Positions 16,145 to 24,895 of a stretch of DNA of 64,000 nt are shown here, piece after piece; within the stretch, counting starts at the first letter, position 1; each line of letters opens with the position of its first letter. Location of the stretch: assembly GCA_964392065.1 (NCBI GenBank), contig CAYMOG010000001.1, positions 62,001 to 126,000 of the forward strand. Direction: 5' to 3'. Made by a program: the position numbers and the translations under genes. The DNA is from JASBZA01 sp964392065 (GTDB lineage Bacteria; Bacillota; Clostridia; Saccharofermentanales; Fastidiosipilaceae). The notes beneath the pieces are model-generated. The model was not told where the DNA came from. It made no database searches and was given only the letters and a program-made list of their open reading frames with translations.

Positions 16145-17215
16145 ATGTTTACAAGAGCAGAAGAATTATTAAGAGAAGGTATAGAAAAAGGTTTATATAG
16201 TGGTGCGGCTTTGGGCGTGGTGAAAGATGCGTCTGTACTTACTACTGTCTATCTAGGTAAGGAGTCTTTCGAAGAAGAGGCAAACGCTATCGATCGTGAA
16301 ACGTTGTTCGATATTGCCAGTTTAACAAAAATTGTTGTGACCACTTCCATTGCCTTGCGTTTTCTTGATCGAGGCCTCATACGTTTAGAGGATACAGTAG
16401 GGTATTATTTCCAAGAAGCTACTACCACGAAAAATATAACCATAAGGCAATTACTTACGCACACGAGTGGTATACCTGCCCATTTCTTGTTGTCTTCGGA
16501 AGTAGAAAAACCTAGCCAAATTATTCCCCATATCCTTACTAGACCTCTGGAACATAAACCAGGTGAAGTACAAGCATATAGTTGTATGGGTTATATTCTA
16601 TTGGGTGGAATTCTGGCAAAAGTATCAGGCAAGTCCTTGGAAGATCTCTTCAAGGAAGAAGTGCAGGATGTCTTAGGTTTAGAGAAGGCCCAGTACGGAC
16701 CTGTAGAGGGGAAGGTAGCGAAGACAAAAGACCTAAGTACTAGAGAAGTCTTGAGTGGTGTTGTACACGATGAAAATGCAAGATTTCATGGGGGGATTTC
16801 TGCAAATGCAGGATTGTTTTCTAATCTAGAGGATTTACTGAAGTATACTTGCGCGCTAGTCAACAATGGATTTATTGACCAAGAGTTTTTCATAAGTCCA
16901 GTAACCTTGGATATTGCTAGGGAAAACTATACAGCAGGTATGGAACAAGATAGAGGTTTAGGATTTTTTCTTGCAAGTACAACAGGGTCTTCTTTCGGTG
17001 ACCTCTTAAGTAAAACAGGATTTGGTCATACAGGGTTTACGGGAACGTCAATTCTTATGAGCCAAGACGAAGGTATTGGCATCGTTATTCTTACAAACCG
17101 TGTATTGGCGGATAACGATGGAGCAGAAGTTAATCGTTTGAGGGCCCTAATTAATAATGCTATCGTATCTCAAATAATTACGGATGAAGTTAGGGATATT
17201 TATTTAGATTCATAG
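16145..17215 (+). CDS. Serine hydrolase of the beta-lactamase family, AmiE-like
   Basis: 356 residues of the class C beta-lactamase/esterase fold. The catalytic SxxK is at Ser59-Lys62 (ASLTK), preceded by TLFDIAS. LLTHTSGIP and YSCMGYILLGG follow; Cys replaces the usual Asn in the YxN position. A C-terminal GFGHTGFTGTS stands for the KTG region. In B. subtilis the homologue AmiE (YbbE) is an N-acetylmuramoyl-L-alanine amidase in the same recycling operon, so that role is likely here. There is no signal peptide, unlike the exported B. subtilis protein, so it probably removes peptides from imported muropeptides. A GGAAAG ribosome binding site precedes ATG 16145. A terminator shared with the convergent lipoprotein gene follows. 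Confidence 0.8.
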   Translation: MFTRAEELLREGIEKGLYSGAALGVVKDASVLTTVYLGKESFEEEANAIDRETLFDIASLTKIVVTTSIALRFLDRGLIRLEDTVGYYFQEATTTKNITIRQLLTHTSGIPAHFLLSSEVEKPSQIIPHILTRPLEHKPGEVQAYSCMGYILLGGILAKVSGKSLEDLFKEEVQDVLGLEKAQYGPVEGKVAKTKDLSTREVLSGVVHDENARFHGGISANAGLFSNLEDLLKYTCALVNNGFIDQEFFISPVTLDIARENYTAGMEQDRGLGFFLASTTGSSFGDLLSKTGFGHTGFTGTSILMSQDEGIGIVILTNRVLADNDGAEVNRLRALINNAIVSQIITDEVRDIYLDS

Positions 17216-17247
17216 TTTTCTTGTTTCAATTTTAAATTAGGACAAAG

Positions 17248-17275
17248 GAAAAGGACCGGTTGCCCGGTCCTTTTC
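17248..17275. terminator. Bidirectional terminator between AmiE-like and lipoprotein genes
   Basis: A stem of about 12 bp (GAAAAGGACCGG-type arm with its complement, 4-base loop) with A and T flanks, placed between two converging genes. Confidence 0.85.
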
Positions 17276-17296
17276 TATGAATATCCCTAGAGGGGA

Positions 17297-18943
17297 TTAT
17301 TCGCTCATGGTCTGCCAAGTATCATTTTGCTCGGTCAGAATGTCGGATAGTCCAGAGCTCTTGAGGTTTTCGTAGATGCTCCAGAATTCATCCTTAGAGA
17401 TTCTTCCAGCTACAACTTCTGCACGGGCAGCGCCGAGTTGGGAGAATAGGTCGGTACCTACATCTGTATAGGTTTGGGTGTTAAGGATTGGTACATAGTT
17501 GAACCATCTACCTTCAGCCATATAGAGTGCATCATAGAAAATCTGTGTAGGTTCTGGTGCATCTTCATAAGCTACGCCACCTAACATGATGGTTTCATAG
17601 GCGTCACGATCGAAGTGGTGAGCAACTGGTGTGAAGTTGATACCCGCTTCACGAGCAGATACGAAGGTTAGATAATCTTCTTTTAGTACAGGCTCGCCAT
17701 CAACTAGATCGTGGTGTACACCTTCAATACCGTAAGACATAAGTCTTGTACCTTCTTCACCATATAGCCAGTTGAAGTATTGAACGATACCTTCGAGGTT
17801 ACCGTTTTGTTCAGCCGCTACTGTGATTGTTGAGGTAGGTGTGATCATAGCACGAGAAGGGATACCGCTGTGTCCGTTAGGACCTGTTGGAGGTATAATA
17901 CCTTCTAGTTTGCCACCATCGGCTTGGTTTTCTTCTGTGAAGGTTCTGGTGATTTCAGCCCATGTGAAGGAAGAACCTACCACACCTGCGTTAATCGCAT
18001 CAGATAGTTCTACGTTACCTACCCATACACCTCTTTGGGCAAACTCTTCGTCTAGGATGCCTCTGCTGTAGAGATCGATCATAGCGTCTAGATAGCCTTC
18101 GAAATGTTCGGATTCTTCTGCGATGGTATATTGGTTATTTTCATCGACGAAGAGACCGTTGGTATTGGTTACATTCATGCCGAATATAGGCATCATGGAA
18201 TAGATATCAGCAGCTAACGCTACGTCATTGTCTGCATTTCCATCTTGGTTAGGATCCTGGGTTGCAAAAGCTTCCCATACGGTTAACCATTCTTCCCATG
18301 TTTCAGGTTTTTCGAGTTCTAGGTTTTCTAACCAGTCGGTACGAATGTTCCATGCATAAGCAGGTGGATACATTAGAGCGAATGGAATAGCGTAGATTTT
18401 GCCGTCGTCTACAGAACGTAGTTTAGCGGCTTCAATTTCTTCGCCTTCTAGTGCGGCTAAGATATTAGGACCATGGGATGCTAATACATCGTCTAGAGCG
18501 ACGGCAGCATCTTGGCTTAATAGCAAGGTCATAGCACCGTTAATTACTTCTGGAATGACACCACCATCACCGCCACCTGCTAGAGTTGTTGTAACTCTAT
18601 TGGCATATTGGTCTGCTGGATACCACATGAAGTTAATTTCGGTGTTGGATAATTCCATCATCTTATCGAATACTTCTGTGGTTGTTCCACCGTCTAGAGC
18701 AACGTCATGGGCGCCCCATACGGAACTCATTAAGTTAAAGGAGACAGGGTCACCTTGTGGAACTTCGTCCTCTGTTGTGCCTTCGCCTTCAGTCGTTCCT
18801 TCACCTTCCGTGGTGCCTTCACTTACTACTGGAGTCGAAGCGGTCGTCGACTGTTCGGTTGTGTTACATGCAGCAAGCGTGGCTACTGACATGGTAGCGA
18901 CTATTGCTAGCGCTACAACTTTTTTCAACTTGATCATTTTCAT
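17297..18943 (-). CDS. Oligosaccharide-type ABC transporter solute-binding lipoprotein
   Basis: 548 residues. The N-terminus is a lipoprotein signal, MKMIKLKKVVALAIVATMS then VATLAAC, with the lipobox Cys at 26. A flexible acidic linker with three tandem TTEGEG-type units follows, then an extracellular solute-binding family 1 body of the LipO/YtcQ kind (over 500 residues, larger than maltose-binding proteins). It would capture the sugar outside and feed the two permeases encoded upstream in the same operon. AGGAGG is 7 bases before ATG 18943. Its placement inside the murQ-anmK-nagZ region suggests a cell-wall saccharide ligand. That is inference; this group also takes pectin or glycan fragments. 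Confidence 0.87.
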   Translation of the reverse strand: MKMIKLKKVVALAIVATMSVATLAACNTTEQSTTASTPVVSEGTTEGEGTTEGEGTTEDEVPQGDPVSFNLMSSVWGAHDVALDGGTTTEVFDKMMELSNTEINFMWYPADQYANRVTTTLAGGGDGGVIPEVINGAMTLLLSQDAAVALDDVLASHGPNILAALEGEEIEAAKLRSVDDGKIYAIPFALMYPPAYAWNIRTDWLENLELEKPETWEEWLTVWEAFATQDPNQDGNADNDVALAADIYSMMPIFGMNVTNTNGLFVDENNQYTIAEESEHFEGYLDAMIDLYSRGILDEEFAQRGVWVGNVELSDAINAGVVGSSFTWAEITRTFTEENQADGGKLEGIIPPTGPNGHSGIPSRAMITPTSTITVAAEQNGNLEGIVQYFNWLYGEEGTRLMSYGIEGVHHDLVDGEPVLKEDYLTFVSAREAGINFTPVAHHFDRDAYETIMLGGVAYEDAPEPTQIFYDALYMAEGRWFNYVPILNTQTYTDVGTDLFSQLGAARAEVVAGRISKDEFWSIYENLKSSGLSDILTEQNDTWQTMSE

Positions 18944-19008
18944 GATACTTCCTCCTATGTATTTTTCTTTATTTTTATAAAGACTTATTCATGTGAAGCG
19001 AATAATAC

Positions 19009-19878
19009 TTATTCCTTCACGCCTCCGAGCATAATACCCGATACAAAATATTTCTGTAAGAATGGGTATATGATCAACATTGGCACCATAGATACAACTA
19101 TGGATGCGTTCCTCAATTGTTCTGGGAGGGTTATAGTACCCTCGCCGGCCGTTAATTGTAATTCTTCAAGTTCTGCAGACATCAGCAAGTCTCTAAGTAC
19201 TACTTGAAGCGTGAACTTGGTTCGGTTGGTTATATACATCAGTGGGTTAAAGAATTCATTCCATCTTGCTACGATAATCCAGAGGGATAAAGTAGCCATA
19301 ACAGGTAGAGAGAGAGGTAGGACTACTCGGAATAAAATGGTGAAGTCCGTAGCTCCGTCAATCTTGGCGGACTCAATGAGAGACATGGAAATGGAAGACA
19401 TGAAGTTTCTTAGGATAAGAATGTTATAAGCACCTAGCGCACTAGGGATAATTAGAGACCATAAGCTGTTTAACATACCTAATGAACGAACAACCATGAA
19501 GTTAGGGATTAGCCCTGCTGCAAACCACATGGTAAACATGATCATGGCGTTATAAACTTTTTTACCCTTGAAATCACCGAAGGCCAAAGGATAAGCAGCC
19601 ATAGAGGTTAAGACAAGAGAGAGTGGTAAGTTTCCTAAGATAACTAAGAAGGAGTTCTTGAAGCCTGTCATCAAACGATTAGAAGAGAAAACTTGTTGGT
19701 AACCTATCGTAGTAAATTCTACAGGTATAAGTCCCACCTCGCGTCTAAGAATCGCACCACTTCCACTTAAGGAAAGAGAAATTACGTTTACTACTGGAAT
19801 TAAGAAGGCAACACATGCTAGGATCATGAAGAAGCCAAGAATTATTTGAAATATACGTTCTGAAGTTTTACGTCCCAT
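19009..19878 (-). CDS. ABC carbohydrate permease, YtcP/LplC type
   Basis: 289 residues with six membrane helices, CUT1 family. The EAA loop that contacts the ATPase is seen as ESAKIDGATDFTILFRVVLPLS (quoted in parts: ESAKIDGA, FRVVLPLS) near residues 187-208. The C-terminus FVSGIMLGGVKE is characteristic of YtcP/LplC permeases. It is the second permease of the importer, 12 bases downstream of the first, with AAAGGA before its ATG. No ATPase gene is adjacent. Confidence 0.9.
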   Translation of the reverse strand: MGRKTSERIFQIILGFFMILACVAFLIPVVNVISLSLSGSGAILRREVGLIPVEFTTIGYQQVFSSNRLMTGFKNSFLVILGNLPLSLVLTSMAAYPLAFGDFKGKKVYNAMIMFTMWFAAGLIPNFMVVRSLGMLNSLWSLIIPSALGAYNILILRNFMSSISMSLIESAKIDGATDFTILFRVVLPLSLPVMATLSLWIIVARWNEFFNPLMYITNRTKFTLQVVLRDLLMSAELEELQLTAGEGTITLPEQLRNASIVVSMVPMLIIYPFLQKYFVSGIMLGGVKE

Positions 19879-19890
19879 ATGTATTCCTTT

Positions 19891-20868
19891 CTAGAATATA
19901 GATGTTTCAGAGTATTTTCTCGCGAAGAAGTTTGCGATTAATACTAGGGTTAAGCTAATCATCGAACTAAATAGACCTACCGCTGTAGCTCTTGCATAGT
20001 CAGATCGCACGATACCTAACTTATACGTATAAGTAGGGAACATCTCAGAAACTCTTAAGTTTAAGTCGTTTTGGAATAAGAAAATCTTCTCAGTGTCTAC
20101 GTTCATTAAGTTACCAATTTGTAAGATGAGTAAAATAATTATTGTAGAGCGAATACCAGGGAGCGTAATATGCCAGATCTTCTTGAATCGTCCACAGCCG
20201 TCAATTTCTGCCGCTTCATAAAGCGTTGGATCTATACCTAAGATAGCTGCAAGATAAATAATTGCAGACCATCCGACGCTTTGCCAAATACCTACTACCA
20301 CCATAAGACCCCAGAACATATTCGCTTGAGTCAGGAAGTTAATCGTATCGAACCCTAAATTGTAGAGCACGCGATTAAGAATACCTAGTGAAGGTGAGAG
20401 GAAGGTCGTAACGATACCAACGACTACCACGGTAGATAAGAAGTGGGGTAAGTAGCTGACGGTCTGTACGGTTCTCTTAAGTTTTGAACTGCGAATTTCG
20501 TTAAGAAATATTGCGAAAATTATTGGAGCTGGGAAAGCGAATACTAAGCTGAGAATATTAAGTGCAAAAGTATTTCGAAGTAACCTAAGCAAATAATCCA
20601 TATTACGGAATAAATGTCGGAAGTTATCTAGACCATTCCACTGGCTGTCCATAAATCCTCTTAGAAGTTTAAAATCTTTAAATGCAATACTTATCCATAG
20701 CATCGGCCAATAACGAAATACTATAAAATATGCAACAGTGATAAACACCATTATATAGATATAACGATTGGACCATGCCTTAGACTGTGTAAAAGGTAAC
20801 TTCGTTTTCGGTTGACGCGTTTCTTTACGAAAAGCGAGTCCATTAGACTTTTTGTTTACTTTGCTCAT
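19891..20868 (-). CDS. ABC carbohydrate permease, LplB/YteP type
   Basis: 325 residues with six predicted helices starting near residue 35. The EAA loop appears as YEAAEIDGCGRFKKIWHITLPG (in parts: YEAAEIDGCG, ITLPG). The N-terminal stretch contains FRYWPMLWISIAFKDFK, typical of LplB-like proteins, and the C-terminus ends in FARKYSETSIF. First gene of the permease-permease-lipoprotein operon. An AGAGGGG ribosome binding site precedes the ATG and a strong promoter is found upstream at 20935-20963. Confidence 0.9.
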   Translation of the reverse strand: MSKVNKKSNGLAFRKETRQPKTKLPFTQSKAWSNRYIYIMVFITVAYFIVFRYWPMLWISIAFKDFKLLRGFMDSQWNGLDNFRHLFRNMDYLLRLLRNTFALNILSLVFAFPAPIIFAIFLNEIRSSKLKRTVQTVSYLPHFLSTVVVVGIVTTFLSPSLGILNRVLYNLGFDTINFLTQANMFWGLMVVVGIWQSVGWSAIIYLAAILGIDPTLYEAAEIDGCGRFKKIWHITLPGIRSTIIILLILQIGNLMNVDTEKIFLFQNDLNLRVSEMFPTYTYKLGIVRSDYARATAVGLFSSMISLTLVLIANFFARKYSETSIF

Positions 20869-20934
20869 TTCATCCCCTCTATCTTATAAAATTTGCAAAA
20901 CTCTGTGCTATATAGAATTTTATTTTATGTATTT

Positions 20935-20963
20935 AGAATAAACACGAAACTTTATTTTGTCAA
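20935..20963 (-). promoter_or_regulatory. Promoter of the permease-permease-lipoprotein operon
   Basis: On the minus strand a perfect TTGACA (20963-20958), a 17-base spacer and TATTCT (20940-20935), 67 bases before the first ATG. Just upstream of the -35 lie two direct copies of AATTTGC eight bases apart (about 20969-20982), a possible activator or repressor site. A TTTGCAAA palindrome is found downstream near 20893. Confidence 0.65.
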
Positions 20964-21046
20964 CTGTAATTTGCGAATTTGCACAAGTAAATAAAGGTTA
21001 AAAGAAAATGTATTATCTAATGTATAGTAAAATAAGCAAAAAAGTA

Positions 21047-21087
21047 TAAAAAAAAGGTTGTTTTTGCAATAATCCACAAAAACAACC
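21047..21087 (-). terminator. Terminator of the anmK-murR operon
   Basis: On the minus strand an 11-bp stem GGTTGTTTTTG/CAAAAACAACC (arms 21087-21077 and 21066-21056) is followed by nine T residues. Confidence 0.9.
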
Positions 21088-21108
21088 ACGAATTTGATAG
21101 GAAAGCAT

Positions 21109-22005
21109 TTAGTTGATCACGCCTTCTTCTCTCGCACGTCCATTCATAATGACTCTATGTTGTAGGGATACCTGGTAACTTTGCTCTAATAGATAATCAA
21201 TTTCTTCATAATTCTTATTGGCAATCATGGTGAACAGACAATCTACTACATAGAGTTGGGCAATTCGGCTAGACATCGCCCCTGAGCGGTGATGCAATTC
21301 AGGTGAAGAAGTGGAGAGCACTAAGTCAGCATGTTGTGACAAAGGGTTTTTGCCTATAGAACAAATCGCTATATTACGTACGGAATTCTTGGTGACGAGA
21401 TCTTGGATTTCGATAATTTCTTTCGTTGTACCTGAATTGGAAATTAGAACCGCTACATCACTTGGTTTCATGGTCGCAGCCATAGTTAATTGGATGTGGC
21501 TATCGGCTTTATAAGATGCATTTAGACCAATACGGAGAAGTTTCTGGCACATGTCTTCCGCAACGAGTCCTGATGCGCCTATACCGAACAAACAAATACG
21601 ATGGGCACCGAAAATTAATCGGGCGGCATCTTCTAGACCTTTTATTTGCAAAACTTTAGCCGTGTTTTGGATAGCTTGTACACTTGAAGCTTGGACGGAT
21701 TCCACGAGTTGTTTAGAACTTTGGTGGTCTTTTATATCCGTGAAAACAATATTATCATCGCTCGTATCTCTATTCATATTGATATTATTAAACAGTGTTT
21801 GTTTAAGCTCTTTTACGCCATCAAATCCTATGGATTTACAGAATCTAACCCATGTGCCGGCACTTACTTTGGAGCGTTTGGCCAGTTCAGCAATCGGCAG
21901 ACTATAAATATCGTTCATATTCTTGAGGAAGTAATCGGCAACTTTTTGCTCCGCTCTACTTAAATTATTGTACTGACTCATAATGTGTATGTGTAAATTT
22001 GTCAT
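21109..22005 (-). CDS. RpiR/MurR family transcriptional regulator
   Basis: 298 residues: an N-terminal HTH_6 domain of about 75 residues (LSRAEQKVADYFL, LAKRSKVSAGTWVRFCKSIGFDG) and a C-terminal SIS sugar-phosphate-binding domain (about 120-260) with CLFGIGASGLVAEDMCQKL and VLISNSGTTKEII. MurR of this family senses MurNAc-6-P and represses murQ genes. The locus context makes a MurR-like role likely. It follows anmK directly: its AAAGGAG overlaps the anmK stop region. It probably binds near the anmK/nagZ and importer promoters, which is inference. Confidence 0.88.
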   Translation of the reverse strand: MTNLHIHIMSQYNNLSRAEQKVADYFLKNMNDIYSLPIAELAKRSKVSAGTWVRFCKSIGFDGVKELKQTLFNNINMNRDTSDDNIVFTDIKDHQSSKQLVESVQASSVQAIQNTAKVLQIKGLEDAARLIFGAHRICLFGIGASGLVAEDMCQKLLRIGLNASYKADSHIQLTMAATMKPSDVAVLISNSGTTKEIIEIQDLVTKNSVRNIAICSIGKNPLSQHADLVLSTSSPELHHRSGAMSSRIAQLYVVDCLFTMIANKNYEEIDYLLEQSYQVSLQHRVIMNGRAREEGVIN

Positions 22006-22016
22006 GCTGTACTCCT

Positions 22017-23174
22017 TTATTGGGATATTTTCCCCATAATAACTTCCTTACGGGCACCTGTAGCCTGAGGAATATTATTGTGCTTATTAATCGAGGTTCT
22101 ATAACCTAAGTATGCGAACGCCAAGGCTTCTTTCGCATCATTGGGATAGCCTAGAACATCTCCGCTTTCTACTACTGATTCTGGATTTAATGTGGCCAAA
22201 GCCCCCATCAAAGTCTTATTCCTACTCCCTCCGCCCGACACAATAATGCGTTGAGGCGTTTCTGGACAAAATTGCTTAATTGCTCGTGTATTGCAATGAG
22301 CGGTCAAGGCCGTCAAGCTTGCTATAAAATCAAGATAAGAAATGCCTAGCTGCTCACGGTCTTCCTCATAAGCTAAGAGCTTTAAATGGCCGAAGTTTTC
22401 TCTACCACTGTTCTTCGGAGGTGCCTGTTGATAATAATCCTCTGCTAGCCATTTCTCTAACAATTCAGAACAGACTTTTCCCTGACTTGCGAGGAGGCCA
22501 TCGTGGTCATATTCTGCCTCACCCTTGCTGTAACGCACTACCGCTTGGTCTATCAACATATTACCTGGACCTGTATCGAACCCTATAATATTTTTTCCAT
22601 CTCGAGGGATATAAGTAATATTACTTATTCCTCCTATGTTTAAATAGACTAGGTTCTCTGAATCACTTCCGTATAGAGCATAATCAACAAATGGTACAAG
22701 AGGAGCGCCTAGGCCGCCTTCTGCAATATCTCTTACGCGAAAGTCGGAGACAACAAGACATTGGAATCGGGAAGCCAAATAGGAAGCTTCCCCCAACTGA
22801 AGACTCGATTGTATTGGATAGCCTAAGTAATGCTCCTTCTCTAAACTATGATAGAGCGTTTGACCATGGGAAGCGATGAGGTCAATATCTGAAGCGCTAT
22901 AACCTGCTTGAGTTAATAGTGCCTCTACAGTATCGGCATAGAGTTCTCCTAATAATGCATGCATAAGAGCAATTTCTCTCGTACCGCCATATTGACCTTC
23001 GGCAAGTAGTAGAAGTCTTTCTCTTACTTGCGGAGGATAGGGTTTCATAAGAAAGTCAATAAACTGCACTTCGTCTCGTTTCGTAGCATGTGGCAAAATT
23101 CTGCACAAGACTACATCGATGCCATCCATAGAGGTGCCACTCATAATTCCAATAACGAGTTTCGTATTTTGCAA
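22017..23174 (-). CDS. anmK: Anhydro-N-acetylmuramic acid kinase
   Basis: 385 residues. It phosphorylates 1,6-anhydro-MurNAc with ring opening to give MurNAc-6-P for MurQ. Family motifs: IGIMSGTSMDGIDVV near the start, SHGQTLYH, GEASYLA, YLNIGGISNITYI, GFDTGPGNMLID and VSGGGSRNKTLM. The frame remains open to a TTG at 23219. The TTG at 23174 is preferred because AAAGGAT lies 8 bases upstream and it starts with the standard MQNTKLVIGIMSGTS N-terminus. AnmK needs anhydro sugars, the products of lytic transglycosylases, and is less usual in Gram-positives. Divergent from nagZ and co-transcribed with the MurR-like gene. Confidence 0.93.
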   Translation of the reverse strand: MQNTKLVIGIMSGTSMDGIDVVLCRILPHATKRDEVQFIDFLMKPYPPQVRERLLLLAEGQYGGTREIALMHALLGELYADTVEALLTQAGYSASDIDLIASHGQTLYHSLEKEHYLGYPIQSSLQLGEASYLASRFQCLVVSDFRVRDIAEGGLGAPLVPFVDYALYGSDSENLVYLNIGGISNITYIPRDGKNIIGFDTGPGNMLIDQAVVRYSKGEAEYDHDGLLASQGKVCSELLEKWLAEDYYQQAPPKNSGRENFGHLKLLAYEEDREQLGISYLDFIASLTALTAHCNTRAIKQFCPETPQRIIVSGGGSRNKTLMGALATLNPESVVESGDVLGYPNDAKEALAFAYLGYRTSINKHNNIPQATGARKEVIMGKISQ

Positions 23175-23218
23175 AATATTTATCCTTTCTAATGTGTATT
23201 CGAGTGAAATATTGTTCA

Positions 23219-23235
23219 AAACTTCATGAAAGTTT
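23219..23235. promoter_or_regulatory. Candidate operator in the anmK-nagZ divergent region
   Basis: The 17-base inverted repeat AAACTTCATGAAAGTTT has perfect 6-base arms. It sits where the anmK transcript should start, just after its -10, as expected for a repressor site. MurR-type binding is inference. Confidence 0.4.
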
Positions 23236-23241
23236 GTTACT

Positions 23242-23271
23242 ATTATGAAATATAAGACCAGTAAACGTCAA
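23242..23271 (-). promoter_or_regulatory. Promoter of anmK-murR
   Basis: On the minus strand TTGACG (23271-23266), an 18-base spacer and CATAAT (23247-23242). Five of six bases match in each box. Confidence 0.6.
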
Positions 23272-23297
23272 TTGGTAATAAAACAAAGTTTTACCAA
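23272..23297. promoter_or_regulatory. Second inverted repeat upstream of nagZ
   Basis: TTGGTAA and TTACCAA arms (7 bases each) flank a 12-base centre that also contains TAAAAC/GTTTTA. It lies directly upstream of the anmK -35 and 33 bases before the nagZ start, so it could control either gene. Confidence 0.4.
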
Positions 23298-23329
23298 AAA
23301 ATTTAGTGAGTTTACGTAGGAGGTTCAAA

Positions 23330-24895
23330 ATGAATCAAGAGTTGCGCCATAAGATTGGCCAGAAGTTTGTAATAGGTTTCCCTGGCAAGGAAATTAGTCA
23401 GGAGCTTAGAGACGCAGTAGAACAATACCATTTTGGTAACATTATCTTATTTCGTGAGAATCTACAAGATGAGGAACAGACGAAGCGATTATGCCAAGAC
23501 TTGCATGAACTTATTCTTGGCGTTACAGGCAAAGCGCCACTCATTAGCATTGACCAAGAAGGTGGCATGGTTACACGCTTAACAGAAGATGCATTAAATA
23601 TTCCAGGCGCTATGGCTCTAGCGGCAACAGAAGATTTAAACCTTATCCGTCGTCTCAATGTGATTAATGGAAAACTCCTAAGAGATCAAGGATTTAGTTT
23701 AAACCTTGCACCTGTAATGGATATCAATAATGAAGTGGATAACCCTGTAATTGGCGTAAGAAGCTATGGAGATACGCCTGAAGTAGTGGCAACTTATGCG
23801 AAAGAAGCCTTCCTAGGTCTCCAAGAAGGCGGCATTCTAGCTTCGGCGAAACATTTCCCCGGGCACGGCGATACCAAAGTCGATTCACATCTGGGACTTC
23901 CTAGCGTGAATATAGACCGTAAAACGCTGGAAGAAAGAGAGTTGGTACCCTTTAAAATGGCTTCTCAAGAGGGGATCGCTACAATTATGACTACACATAT
24001 TCTCTTTCCACAAATTGAAACCGAAGATGTTCCTGCGACTATGTCGAGAACAATTTTGACCGATATATTGAGAGATGAAATAGGTTTCGAAGGTCTAATT
24101 ATTTCGGATTGTATGGAAATGCAAGCCATAGGTGTTCATTATGGAACGCCTTATGGAGTGAAAACTGCTTTCCAAGCGGGAGTAGATCTTTGTTTTGTTT
24201 CCCATCATCCAGAAGTTGCCATTGAGAGTTTCCATGCAGCGTACGAAGCCTATGAAAAAGGTGAAATTCCTATGGAAGAATTAGATGCTTCGGTCGCTCG
24301 CATTGCGTCTTATAAACAGAGAGCTTTTGAAGTGGAAGTGAATCTCAAAGACGAGGAGAAAGAAGGGTTCCGTAAGGAAATCCTAGACACGATGTCGAAA
24401 ACTTTTTGTGTGGTGGGTGAGAAGGCCGTTTCGGATTTTGTTCTAGATAAAGATTCTATCGTATTCTCACCAGAGCCCTATCGTGCAACGAATATTTCAA
24501 ATGTTATGCAAGACAAGGTATCCATGGCTCTGAACATAGGTAAGGCCTTCGGTATTTCCCATACAGAGACCCCAGCAAGACCTACAACGGAAGACATCAA
24601 GGCCATAGTTGATCAGGCAAAGGATAAAAAGAGCATTATCCTAGGACTGTATAATGCTCATGTGTTTACAGAACAATTAGATTTATGGAAAGGGTTACGA
24701 GCACTAGGAAAACCTATTCTCCTTGTCGCCCTCAGAAATCCCTATGATCTTATGTATTTAGATCAAGCAGAGGAAGTGGGTTTATCCATCTTCGAATATA
24801 CAGAGAAGAGCATGCAAGCACTGATCCAAGTCTTGCAAGGTGAAGTTGAAGCCAGTGGTAAACTATCGGTGCAGTTACCAGAGAGAACGCTATGA
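23330..24895 (+). CDS. nagZ: Beta-N-acetylhexosaminidase NagZ (GH3)
   Basis: 521 residues, a two-domain GH3 enzyme. The N-terminal TIM barrel has the NagZ-specific loop KHFPGHGDT (174-182, with the His/Asp acid-base dyad) and the nucleophile Asp260 in GLIISDCMEM. The C-terminal domain of about 190 residues resembles that of B. subtilis NagZ. It removes GlcNAc from GlcNAc-MurNAc fragments. ATG 23330 with TAGGAGG 6 bases upstream is chosen over an upstream in-frame start at 23306. There is no signal peptide, unlike the secreted Bacillus enzyme, so action is predicted in the cytosol. Its TGA overlaps the kinase ATG (ATGA), implying coupled translation. Confidence 0.94.
   Translation: MNQELRHKIGQKFVIGFPGKEISQELRDAVEQYHFGNIILFRENLQDEEQTKRLCQDLHELILGVTGKAPLISIDQEGGMVTRLTEDALNIPGAMALAATEDLNLIRRLNVINGKLLRDQGFSLNLAPVMDINNEVDNPVIGVRSYGDTPEVVATYAKEAFLGLQEGGILASAKHFPGHGDTKVDSHLGLPSVNIDRKTLEERELVPFKMASQEGIATIMTTHILFPQIETEDVPATMSRTILTDILRDEIGFEGLIISDCMEMQAIGVHYGTPYGVKTAFQAGVDLCFVSHHPEVAIESFHAAYEAYEKGEIPMEELDASVARIASYKQRAFEVEVNLKDEEKEGFRKEILDTMSKTFCVVGEKAVSDFVLDKDSIVFSPEPYRATNISNVMQDKVSMALNIGKAFGISHTETPARPTTEDIKAIVDQAKDKKSIILGLYNAHVFTEQLDLWKGLRALGKPILLVALRNPYDLMYLDQAEEVGLSIFEYTEKSMQALIQVLQGEVEASGKLSVQLPERTL

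Noticed and set aside
18770..18830. Short tandem repeats considered as a CRISPR fragment
   Set aside because: They are in-frame codons for the TTEGEG linker of the lipoprotein, with no spacers.
23165..23178. Palindrome TATTTTGCAAAATA as an operator
   Set aside because: It overlaps the anmK start codon and is simple AT-rich sequence; the repeat at 23219-23235 is better placed.
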